NCBI GenBank assembly: GCA_003157315.1
Contig: PMJE01000354.1
Span: forward strand, 1 to 7,396
Reading direction: 5' to 3'
Origin: Myxococcales bacterium
Lineage (GTDB): Bacteria; Myxococcota; Polyangia; Fen-1088
DNA: 7,396 nucleotides
In this document: positions 1 through 6,370 of the stretch, piece after piece
Numbering within the stretch: position 1 is the stretch's first letter
Layout: each line of letters begins with the position of its first letter
The notes under the pieces: generated by a model
Database searches by the model: none
Told to the model about the DNA's origin: nothing
What the model saw: the letters and a program-made list of their open reading frames with translations, nothing else
Program-made: the position numbers and the translations under genes

Positions 1-1
1 G

Positions 2-625
2 GACTTCGGTGGCGGCAAGCTGCCAGCGCCCACGCAGTTCGTGATCGATCTCTCGTACACCCTGCGCAACTATCTGCCTTACATAATCGGTGGCGGCATC
101 GCGTTCTTCACCGGGATCAAACTGCTTCTCCGCACGCGCAAGGGGCGTCTGGCCTTCGACAGCATGCTACTCAAGTTGCCCATCTTCGGTATGGTGCTGC
201 GCAAGACCGTGGTGGCGCGCTTCGCCCGCACCATGGGAACCCTACTGGCCTCTGGCGTTCCCATTCTCGATTCCATGGAGATTGTGGCCAAGACCGCCGG
301 AAACGTGGTCGTACATGACGGCATCATGTTCGTGCGCGCGCGGGTGTCGGAAGGCAAGGATCTGGCCACGCCGCTCATGGAAACCGGTCTCATGCCGCCC
401 ATGGTGGTGCAGATGATCAGCGTCGGCGAGCAGACCGGCGCGCTCGACGCCATGCTGTCCAAGATCGCCGACTTCTACGAAGAGGAAGTGGACGTGGCGG
501 TGGCCTCCATGACCCGGATGATCGAGCCTTTGCTCATGGTGTTCCTGGGCGCCGTCATCGGCGGCTTGGTTATCGCCATGTACTTGCCGATCTTCGAGAT
601 GGCCGGCAACATCAAGAGTGGCTAG
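2..625 (+). CDS. pilC: Type IV pilus inner-membrane platform protein PilC, C-terminal part (5' end outside window)
   Basis: The frame is open from the left edge, so the start is outside. About 207 residues are visible, roughly half of the usual 400-420 for PilC/GspF proteins. PilC is the inner-membrane platform that couples the PilB and PilT ATPases to pilin assembly and removal. The fragment begins just before the conserved LPAPTQFVIDLS stretch that precedes the middle membrane segment (about residues 27-44). The second T2SF helical domain follows, with LLASGVPILDSMEI and the conserved ISVGEQTGALDAML, then FYEEEVD. A C-terminal hydrophobic helix lies at about 175-198. This two-helix plus cytoplasmic-domain layout is typical of the family. 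The protein could in principle be the type II secretion paralogue GspF, but the PilS-type kinase directly downstream favours PilC. No frameshift or internal stop is seen. Confidence 0.93.
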   Translation, partial: DFGGGKLPAPTQFVIDLSYTLRNYLPYIIGGGIAFFTGIKLLLRTRKGRLAFDSMLLKLPIFGMVLRKTVVARFARTMGTLLASGVPILDSMEIVAKTAGNVVVHDGIMFVRARVSEGKDLATPLMETGLMPPMVVQMISVGEQTGALDAMLSKIADFYEEEVDVAVASMTRMIEPLLMVFLGAVIGGLVIAMYLPIFEMAGNIKSG

Positions 626-632
626 CCACCGC

Positions 633-2372
633 ATGGGTGAGATCGAAGCCCGCGCCACGCCCGAGACTATCCCCTTGGGTGCCGCGGCAGTGCGGGGCAA
701 GGCCGACGTCGCACCGGGTGAGCAAGGCCGCCCTGAGGCGCTGCGAACTGTCACCTACTTGATGCTCGTGCGCACGGCGCTGGCGACCGTGCTCATGTTG
801 TCTGTGGTCATTTTGGCTCTCACCCTGGGAAGCTCGGACACCCTCTCAGGGCCCTTCGGGCGGTTCGTGTTCGCCCTGCTGGCAACGACCTACGTGGCCA
901 CCCTGGCCTACGCCCTCGGGCTTGGCCGCATCCAGGATCCGGTTCGCTTTGCCGATATCCAAATCGGCGTTGATCTGGTGTTGGTCACCCTGCTGGTCCA
1001 CGCCACCGGTGGCGCGCAGAGCGGATACACGTTCCTCTACCTGGTCGACGTGGTAGCGGTGAGCCTTCTGCCCAAGCGCTTCTCGCCGGGCAACGTGGCC
1101 ACCGCGAGTGCCTTGCTCTTCGTCGGAATCTCGCTCCTCGGCTACCTGCGCATCCTGCCACCCATAACCGGGCAAACGGTTTTTCCCTGGGACCTAACCC
1201 TGGAAGAGCTGGTATTCCGCTTGGTCGTCTATCTGGCGGGGGTGGTCTCGGTGGCGGCACTGGGCATGACCTTGCACGCCAAGACCCGCGAGGCGCGTGA
1301 GCGCCTGGCCCGGCACGAGCGGATCGCTGGCGACTTGGCGTCTCTGCACGAGAACACCATCCGCTGCCTGTCCTCGGGACTCGTGACCACGACCCTGGAC
1401 GGATCCATCACTTCGATGAACGATGCAGCCTGCGAGATCCTAGGCATCAAGCCACCAGCGCCCTTGGGGCAACGGCTTGATGTATTGATTCCGGGCATGG
1501 TCGCTGCGATGGCCGAGGATCTATCTGTCGGCCGGGTGATTCGGCAGGAGGTGGAAGCCCTGCACGCAAATGGATCGCCTCGATGCCTGGGGGTTTCCGC
1601 CACCCCGCTGTCCGATCACACAGGCCAGACCGTGGGCCGCGTAATCCATTTTCAGGATCTGACCGAGCTGCGCAGCATGGAGGGAGCCGTGCGGCGGTCG
1701 GAGCGCTTGGCCGGCATTGGCCGGCTGGCGGCCAATATTGCGCACGAGATTCGCAATCCCCTAGCTAGCATCTCCGGATCGGTCGAAGTCCTGCGTAAGC
1801 AGCCCGGCACAGATGCGGAAGCTCGACAGCTCATCGACATCGCCGTGCGCGAGGTGGACCGGGTCAACGGCCTCATCTCGGGTCTGCTCGACTACGCTCG
1901 CCCGCGTACCGAGGACCGCCAGCGCCTGGATCTGGGCGAGGTGGTGACTGAGATCGCCAAGGTGTTCGAGCAGGAGCGTCGGTCTGCCGAGGTCCGAGTC
2001 GTCGTGGACGCGGAGCCGGGGGTGGCCATCGAGGGCGCGTCCGGACAGTTGCGGCAGGTGCTGTGGAACCTCCTGCGCAACGCCGTTGCCGCCATGCCAC
2101 GGGGCGGCTGCGTACGGCTCTCGGTTTCGCGTCGCGATCGAACCAATGGCTCGGCCGAGGCCGTTCTCTCGGTGAGCGACACCGGCATAGGGATTCCCCG
2201 CGAGGATCTGGATCACATATTCGAGCCGTTCTTCTCACGCCGAGTTGACGGCACCGGCTTGGGGCTTGCCATCACTGCACGCATCGTGGAGGACCACAAG
2301 GGGACAATCGAGGTGTCGAGCGAGGTGGGCAAGGGCACCACCTTTGCGCTGCATTTTGCGGCAGCGGCGTGA
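633..2372 (+). CDS. pilS: PilS-type membrane sensor histidine kinase
   Basis: This is a sensor kinase of 579 aa counted from the ATG at 633. Six hydrophobic segments lie at about 41-65, 77-98, 109-124, 132-146, 154-175 and 191-215, as in PilS. A short coiled linker and a PAS domain (about 237-342) follow. The HisKA domain carries IAHEIRNPLASISGS with the predicted phosphorylated His371. The HATPase domain has an N box (NLLRNAVAAM, Asn483), a G1 box (DTGIGI from Asp516), an F box (IFEPFF) and a G2 box (GTGLGL, 540-545), so the kinase looks intact. In the PilS/PilR pair the kinase phosphorylates the sigma54 activator PilR to control pilin expression. An alternative GTG start at 618 would add five residues and overlap the pilC stop by 8 bases. 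Neither start has a clear ribosome site, and ATG is preferred only as the commoner start codon. It is probably cotranscribed with pilC. No pilR follows it. Confidence 0.88.
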   Translation: MGEIEARATPETIPLGAAAVRGKADVAPGEQGRPEALRTVTYLMLVRTALATVLMLSVVILALTLGSSDTLSGPFGRFVFALLATTYVATLAYALGLGRIQDPVRFADIQIGVDLVLVTLLVHATGGAQSGYTFLYLVDVVAVSLLPKRFSPGNVATASALLFVGISLLGYLRILPPITGQTVFPWDLTLEELVFRLVVYLAGVVSVAALGMTLHAKTREARERLARHERIAGDLASLHENTIRCLSSGLVTTTLDGSITSMNDAACEILGIKPPAPLGQRLDVLIPGMVAAMAEDLSVGRVIRQEVEALHANGSPRCLGVSATPLSDHTGQTVGRVIHFQDLTELRSMEGAVRRSERLAGIGRLAANIAHEIRNPLASISGSVEVLRKQPGTDAEARQLIDIAVREVDRVNGLISGLLDYARPRTEDRQRLDLGEVVTEIAKVFEQERRSAEVRVVVDAEPGVAIEGASGQLRQVLWNLLRNAVAAMPRGGCVRLSVSRRDRTNGSAEAVLSVSDTGIGIPREDLDHIFEPFFSRRVDGTGLGLAITARIVEDHKGTIEVSSEVGKGTTFALHFAAAA

Positions 2373-2390
2373 TGGCTTCTTGATCAGCCC

Positions 2391-2714
2391 TCAGCCCTGG
2401 AAAAACCGATTGAGCGCCCAAACCTCGCGGGCGCGTAGGCCCTGGAAGCGGATGCCCATGCCGGGAAGCTGCTCCGCTCCGCCGGGCTCAACCCAGCGGA
2501 CCTCGCCGCCCACTTCGATGGGCTCAGACTGCGTGGGAATATGGAAGCGGATCTGCACCCTGGTCTGCAGAGGAAGCGGTGCTGTGGTTTCCAGGAACAC
2601 GCCTCCTAATGAGATGTTGCGAGTGGCCGCGACCTGTCGGTCTTCGCCGATGAGGACCTCCACTTCTAGGCGGCGCGCGTATCGGGGATCGGTTCGTCGA
2701 AAATGCTCAGACAA
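2391..2714 (-). CDS. Small single-domain PilZ protein (probable c-di-GMP receptor)
   Basis: A 107-aa protein that is little more than one PilZ domain, the beta-barrel receptor for cyclic di-GMP. Both ligand motifs are present. The RxxxR motif lies in FRRTDPRYARR (Arg7 to Arg11), and the (D/N)xSxxG motif is NISLGG (Asn33, Ser35, Gly38). The usual GMGIRF strand lies near the C-terminus. Start choice: TTG at 2714 has GAGG six bases upstream and places RxxxR at the very N-terminus, as in most single-domain PilZ proteins. An ATG at 2771 is in frame and would add 19 residues, but its only purine run (GGGAG) touches the start codon and the added codons have low third-position GC. An in-frame TTG at 2867 is unlikely because it coincides with a promoter -35 box. 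The gene converges on pilS with 18 bases between the stops and no terminator. With no effector domain, it probably acts through a protein partner, which is not evident here. Confidence 0.85.
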   Translation of the reverse strand: MSEHFRRTDPRYARRLEVEVLIGEDRQVAATRNISLGGVFLETTAPLPLQTRVQIRFHIPTQSEPIEVGGEVRWVEPGGAEQLPGMGIRFQGLRAREVWALNRFFQG

Positions 2715-2838
2715 GTTATGCCTCGCTGTCGAGACGGGTACACGATGCGGAGCCCAAGTTGAATTCCGCATCTCCCGCGGCAGGCCCGGCCGAGGCAAGC
2801 TCGCCCGAACCCCCGCGGTTGCGTCCCACGACCACGCC

Positions 2839-2867
2839 AGTTTAGGTGAGGCGGGCAGGTTAATCAA
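2839..2867 (-). promoter_or_regulatory. Sigma70-like promoter for the PilZ gene
   Basis: On the minus strand TTGATT (2867-2862) is followed after exactly 17 bases by TAAACT (2844-2839). Each hexamer matches the consensus at 4 of 6 positions, including TTGA and the key T, A and final T of the -10 box. Transcription would begin near 2832, giving a leader of about 117 bases to the TTG at 2714 or 60 bases to the ATG at 2771. The rest of the divergent spacer (2715-2944) shows two CCGCGG sites (2775-2780, 2815-2820) and a -10-like TAGACT at 2938-2943 just before lysA, which lacks a matching -35. No riboswitch or RNA gene was recognised there. The call rests on pattern matching only. Confidence 0.45.
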
Positions 2868-2944
2868 TGCGTCGCACGCGATTCGAGCAGAGGTCTGGTT
2901 GTCCTATCGCGTCAGCGATGAAGAGCCAGATTTCGGCTAGACTC

Positions 2945-4231
2945 ATGCCGCCGATGAATCTCGACACCTACCCCTTGAGTCAGCTCGCGGCTCGCGTGGG
3001 CACGCCCTTCTATCTTCTCGACGCAGAAATCCTGCGGGGAAACCTTCACCGCCTGCAGGATCTGTCTGCGGGATCGCAGGTCGTGGCGCGTTATGCGATG
3101 AAGGCGAATTCGGTCCGGCAGGTGCTGGAGCTGGTCCGCAAGGCAGGTCTGTGGATCGACGCCGTGAGCGGCAACGAAGTGCTGCGCGCCATGCGCGCTG
3201 GATTTCCCGGCGGGACTGACCCGCCCCGGATCATGCTCACTGCCGACGTATTCCGCGACAACGCGCTGGAGGTCCTGCAGCAGCATCACATCCTGCCCAA
3301 CTTGGGATCTCCGGGCATGCTCCGGCAGCTTGCAGCCGTCGGCTACCGTGGCCCGGTTGCCGTGCGTGCCAACCCCGGTTTCGGCCACGGCCATGTTCAG
3401 GCATGCGACACTGGCGGTCCCTCTTCCAAGCATGGGGTGTGGTACGAGGACCTCAAGCAATTGCGCCAGGCAGCCACCGCGGCCGGGCTGACCATCGTGG
3501 CTCTCCATGCGCATGTCGGCACCGGCCCTCAGCCGCGCGAGTTCGACCAGAACATGCGCAAACTGGTGGACTTCTTCGAGGCGATCCTGCCCGAATTCCC
3601 CGACGTGGCTGGCGTGAACTTCGGCGGCGGCATTCCTCACCCCTACCGGCCGAACGAGCCAGCTTATGATCTCTCTTGGTACCGGCCAGTGCTTGCGGAT
3701 GCGGTCGGTCGCTTCGTCCGGGCCGCGGGCCGCCCGATTCGGGTCGAGATCGAGCCCGGTCGCTACGCGGTGGCGGGCGCAGGCGCTCTGGTGTGCCGGG
3801 TTCACGACATCAAGAGCACACGCACTAACCCTAAGGGTCCCGGCCACCAGTTCGTCATGGTGGATGCAGGGTTTTGCGACCTGGTTCGGCCGGCCATGTA
3901 TGGCTCGTACCATCACATCTCGGTGGTGGGGCCTGGCGCCAGCCGGACACCCGAGCCGCTGATAGTGGCCGGGCCACTCTGCGAAAGTGGCGATGTTTTC
4001 ACGCGCGATGAAAAGGAGTTGCTCTTGCCGCGCCTCTTGCCTCGCCCCGACCCGGGCGACTTGCTGGTGCTCCACGACGCGGGCGCCTACGGCTCGGCCA
4101 TGAGCTCGAACTACGTGTCAATCGGTCGGGTGCCCCAGGTGCTGTGGGATGCAGGTCGCGCCACCCTGGTCGCTCGCCGCGAGAGCTTGGAGGACATAGT
4201 TCGCGCCGAATGCGAGGAGCCGCTCGACTGA
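2945..4231 (+). CDS. lysA: Diaminopimelate decarboxylase LysA, E. coli type
   Basis: LysA is a PLP enzyme that decarboxylates meso-diaminopimelate to L-lysine, the last step of lysine synthesis. It is a 428-aa fold-type III enzyme with a TIM barrel then a beta domain. Visible landmarks are YAMKAN with the PLP lysine Lys53, LHAHVGTG (His190), NFGGGI (227-229), EPGRY (Glu270), VDAGFCDLVRPAMYGSYHH, the active-site GPLCESGD (Cys346, Glu347) and AGAYGSAMSSNY (Tyr382). The segment NPGFGHGH...TGG...SKHGVWY and the YGSYHH stretch closely resemble E. coli LysA. All catalytic positions appear present. Start is uncertain: ATG 2945 and ATG 2954 both lack a clear ribosome site. An ATG at 2867 has AGG seven bases upstream and would add 26 Arg/Ser-rich residues with weak coding bias. 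No other lysine-pathway gene and no LysR-type regulator is adjacent, although E. coli lysA has a divergent lysR. Confidence 0.93.
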   Translation: MPPMNLDTYPLSQLAARVGTPFYLLDAEILRGNLHRLQDLSAGSQVVARYAMKANSVRQVLELVRKAGLWIDAVSGNEVLRAMRAGFPGGTDPPRIMLTADVFRDNALEVLQQHHILPNLGSPGMLRQLAAVGYRGPVAVRANPGFGHGHVQACDTGGPSSKHGVWYEDLKQLRQAATAAGLTIVALHAHVGTGPQPREFDQNMRKLVDFFEAILPEFPDVAGVNFGGGIPHPYRPNEPAYDLSWYRPVLADAVGRFVRAAGRPIRVEIEPGRYAVAGAGALVCRVHDIKSTRTNPKGPGHQFVMVDAGFCDLVRPAMYGSYHHISVVGPGASRTPEPLIVAGPLCESGDVFTRDEKELLLPRLLPRPDPGDLLVLHDAGAYGSAMSSNYVSIGRVPQVLWDAGRATLVARRESLEDIVRAECEEPLD

Positions 4232-4249
4232 ATCTCAGACCGCTTTCAA

Positions 4250-4269
4250 CCGGAGAAGGTTTTCTCCGG
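4250..4269. repeat. Perfect 8-bp inverted repeat (hairpin) between lysA and the FmdB gene
   Basis: CCGGAGAA (4250-4257) and TTCTCCGG (4262-4269) are perfect complements around a 4-base GGTT loop. The hairpin sits 18 bases after the lysA stop and 33 bases before the start of the FmdB-type gene. No T-run follows on either strand, so a classical intrinsic terminator is not shown. It could be an attenuating or transcript-stabilising hairpin at the end of the lysA message, or an operator for fmdB-ubiD. A -10-like TAGGCT at 4278-4283 lies just beyond it, without a convincing -35. Confidence 0.5.
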
Positions 4270-4290
4270 CGCCATGCTAGGCTTGCCGCA

Positions 4291-4297
4291 AAGGAGG
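4291..4297 (+). promoter_or_regulatory. Strong ribosome binding site that fixes a TTG start
   Basis: AAGGAGG, a near-perfect Shine-Dalgarno sequence, is five bases upstream of the TTG at 4303. It is the strongest ribosome site in the window and decides the start of the FmdB-type gene. Without it, a reading frame open from further upstream, inside the lysA end, could mislead. Confidence 0.8.
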
Positions 4298-4302
4298 AAG
4301 TC

Positions 4303-4515
4303 TTGCCGCTCTACGAGTACGTGTGTCGCAAGTGTTCCAAGCAGTTCGAGGCGCTGATCTTCGGCTCCGACGTGCCCATCTGTCCGACCTGCCAGTCCGC
4401 TGACCTGGAGCGGATCCTGTCCGTGATAGCCGTGGGCAGTAGCCAGCCAGCGCGCGAGCCCAGCGCCTGCGATTCGTGTCAGGGCCGAGGTCGACCCGGC
4501 TGTGGGATGAACTAG
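4303..4515 (+). CDS. FmdB-family small zinc-ribbon protein
   Basis: A 70-aa protein starting at TTG with the family signature MPLYEYVCRKC; FmdB proteins typically open MPIYEY.C..C. Two CxxC knuckles, Cys8/Cys11 and Cys27/Cys30, form a predicted zinc ribbon. The basic, flexible C-terminus has a further CDSC (Cys56/Cys59) and Cys67, common in this family. The name comes from a proposed regulator of formamidase. The true role of most members is unknown, and nucleic-acid binding or protein-protein contact is only inferred from the zinc ribbon. The start is secured by the AAGGAGG ribosome site and the family N-terminus. ubiD begins 10 bases after the stop, so the two genes are very probably cotranscribed and translationally coupled. 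Confidence 0.87.
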   Translation: MPLYEYVCRKCSKQFEALIFGSDVPICPTCQSADLERILSVIAVGSSQPAREPSACDSCQGRGRPGCGMN

Positions 4516-4525
4516 CTCGCATCGC

Positions 4526-6370
4526 ATGTCCTACGCCTCGCTCAGGGATTGCGTCGATGACCTGGAGCGGACTGGCCAACTCCGCCGCGTGGAGGTCGAG
4601 GTCGATGCGCAGCTAGAGGCGGCCGAGATCCAGCGCCGCGTGTTCCGCGCCCGCGGCCCGGCTCTCTACTTCGCGCGGGTCAAAGGTTGCCGATTTCCCA
4701 TGGTCAGCAACATGTTCGGGACCATGGAGCGCGCGCGCTTCATCTTTCGCGACAGCCTGGACAAGCTCCGCCGCCTGGTCGAACTATTGGCTGATCCGGG
4801 CGCCGCCTGGCGGAGCCCGCTGCGCTACGCAGGCGTACCCTTCACGCTGTTGCGTACGCGTCCTAGGCGCGTAGCGGGCGGTCCGGTCTTCGCCGGACAG
4901 GTCGAGGTCAGGGATCTGCCGCAACTCAAGTGCTGGCCAGACGACGGCGGGGCCTTCATCACGCTGCCCCAGGTCTACACTGAGGATCCAGCGCGCCCCG
5001 GGCCTGCCCATAGCAACCTGGGCATGTATCGCATCCAACTTTCCGGAGGTCAGTACGAACCGAATCGCGAGATGGGCCTGCACTACCAGATCCACCGTGG
5101 CATCGGCGTACACCACGCGGCCGCCATCCAGCGCGGCGAGGTTCTGCGGGTGAACGTGTACGTGGGCGGCCCGCCGGCCATGGCTCTGGCCGCGGTCATG
5201 CCATTGCCCGAAGGCATGTCCGAGCTGGCGTTTGCCGGCGCGCTTGGCGGCAGGCGTGTGCGACTGGCGGAGCAGAAGGGCTGGCCTTTGCCGGTGCACG
5301 CGGATGCCGACTTCTGCTTGCTTGCCGAAGTTGATCCGGTACTCCGCAAGCCCGAAGGGCCGTTTGGCGATCACCTGGGGTACTACAGTTTGGCCCACGA
5401 TTTTCCCGTGCTGCGCGTGCGCCGGATCTATCACCGCGCGGAGGCGATCTGGCCTTTCACCGTGGTCGGCCGGCCGCCCCAGGAGGACAGCGTTCTCGCC
5501 TCCCTCATTCACGAGATTACGGGTCCCCTGGTTTCGTCGGTCCTTCCTGGCGTGCGCGCGGTGCACGCGGTGGACGCTGCCGGTGTGCACCCACTGCTGC
5601 TCGCCCTGGGCAACGAGCGCTATGTGCCCTTCGACGAGCGCCAAGCGCCGCAGGAACTGCTCACCCAAGCCAATGCCATCCTGGGACAGGGCCAGCTCTC
5701 CCTGGCCAAGTACCTGTTCATGGCGGCGGTGCAGGACGATCCGCGGCTGGACGTGCGTGACGTCAGCGCGTTTCTGCAGCATGTGCTGGCCCGGGTCGAC
5801 TGGCGCCGCGATCTGCATTTCCAGACGCAGACCACGATCGACACGCTCGACTACTCGGGCACAGGCCTGCACCGGGGATCCAAGCTGGTGGTAGCCGCTG
5901 TGGGGCAGCCCCGGCGCTCGCTGCCGACGGTACTGCCGCCCGGCCTGCACCTGCCGGACGGTTTTGCCGACGCACGCCTGTGCTTGCCTGGTGTGCTGGC
6001 GGTGCGCGCGCCGGTCTACACGCCGAACCCCGAGGGTTTGGCGGCGGATTTTGCCGCGTTCTGCGCCGCCTTTCGCGCCGACGAACCCTTGTGCGCTTTC
6101 CCGCTACTGATTCTTGTCGACGACAGCGAGTTCTGCAGCCGCAACCTGGAGAACTTTCTCTGGGTGACATTTTCGCGGTCGAATCCGGCCGCCGATGTGG
6201 GCGGCATCGAAGCGGCCACGTTCAACAAACACTGGGGCTGTCGTGGATCACTGGTGATCGACGCCCGCCGCAAGCCCCAGCATGCGCCCCTGCTGGTGGA
6301 GGATCCGCAGGTCACCGCGCGCGTCGATGGTCTCTTCGCTCAGCACGGCCCGCTCGCGGGCATCGAGTAG
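4526..6370 (+). CDS. ubiD: UbiD-family prFMN-dependent decarboxylase, long form
   Basis: UbiD enzymes decarboxylate aromatic or unsaturated acids with prenylated FMN supplied by UbiX. Classical members act on 4-hydroxy-3-polyprenylbenzoate in quinone synthesis. At 614 aa this is the long form, about 100 residues over E. coli UbiD, of a type also found in Bacteroidetes. N-terminal landmarks are SYASLRDCVDDLE, GPALYF and MVSNMFGT. The cofactor/metal region has SNLGMYRIQ (Asn164, Arg169), HYQIHRG (His190) and MSELAFAGALGG (Glu233). The catalytic loop PEGPFGDHLGYY has Glu277 and Asp282. By comparison with Fdc1 these match its prFMN/Mn ligands and its Arg-Glu-Glu network, with Asp in place of the second Glu, as I recall for UbiD-type members. 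The C-terminal FLWVTFSRSNPAADV and KHWGCRGSLVIDAR fit the long form. No ribosome site is seen, consistent with coupling to the upstream gene. The substrate is unproven; a menaquinone-type role is a guess. ubiX is not in the window. Confidence 0.9.
   Translation: MSYASLRDCVDDLERTGQLRRVEVEVDAQLEAAEIQRRVFRARGPALYFARVKGCRFPMVSNMFGTMERARFIFRDSLDKLRRLVELLADPGAAWRSPLRYAGVPFTLLRTRPRRVAGGPVFAGQVEVRDLPQLKCWPDDGGAFITLPQVYTEDPARPGPAHSNLGMYRIQLSGGQYEPNREMGLHYQIHRGIGVHHAAAIQRGEVLRVNVYVGGPPAMALAAVMPLPEGMSELAFAGALGGRRVRLAEQKGWPLPVHADADFCLLAEVDPVLRKPEGPFGDHLGYYSLAHDFPVLRVRRIYHRAEAIWPFTVVGRPPQEDSVLASLIHEITGPLVSSVLPGVRAVHAVDAAGVHPLLLALGNERYVPFDERQAPQELLTQANAILGQGQLSLAKYLFMAAVQDDPRLDVRDVSAFLQHVLARVDWRRDLHFQTQTTIDTLDYSGTGLHRGSKLVVAAVGQPRRSLPTVLPPGLHLPDGFADARLCLPGVLAVRAPVYTPNPEGLAADFAAFCAAFRADEPLCAFPLLILVDDSEFCSRNLENFLWVTFSRSNPAADVGGIEAATFNKHWGCRGSLVIDARRKPQHAPLLVEDPQVTARVDGLFAQHGPLAGIE

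Noticed and set aside
618..629. Perfect 12-base palindrome GTGGCTAGCCAC across the pilC stop and the possible pilS GTG start.
   Set aside because: One or two such palindromes are expected by chance in a window this size. It has no loop and no second copy nearby.
2770..2850. Resemblance to a GEMM-I (c-di-GMP-I) riboswitch on the minus strand upstream of the PilZ gene: GTGGGACGCAA followed later by GGCCGGGCCTGCC.
   Set aside because: The 5' half of the motif (the GCACAGGGCAAACC-type strand and the GNRA-capped stem) is missing, and the likely promoter would start transcription around 2832, too late to include it. A covariance-model search would decide. The match is probably chance in GC-rich sequence.
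2245..2940. Plus-strand open frame of 231 codons running from the end of pilS across the PilZ gene.
   Set aside because: It overlaps two well-supported genes in other frames, and its composition (Arg/Ser-rich, no domain) is typical of an out-of-frame reading.
2938..2943. TAGACT as a -10 box for lysA.
   Set aside because: There is no -35 hexamer at 16-18 bases upstream, and the distance to the candidate starts does not fit well. It is noted only in the promoter entry.
2912..4075. Long open frame (387 codons) antisense to lysA.
   Set aside because: It is a shadow of lysA created by high third-position GC. The protein has no family motifs, is rich in His/Arg/Gln, and the sense strand is a clear intact enzyme.
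4144..4302. Upstream extension of the FmdB-type frame into the end of lysA.
   Set aside because: The AAGGAGG ribosome site and the family N-terminus MPLYEY place the start at TTG 4303. The upstream codons overlap lysA and cross the hairpin.
4784..5950. Long open frame (388 codons) antisense to ubiD.
   Set aside because: Same cause as above. The sense strand encodes a fully conserved UbiD protein and the antisense product shows no recognisable domain.
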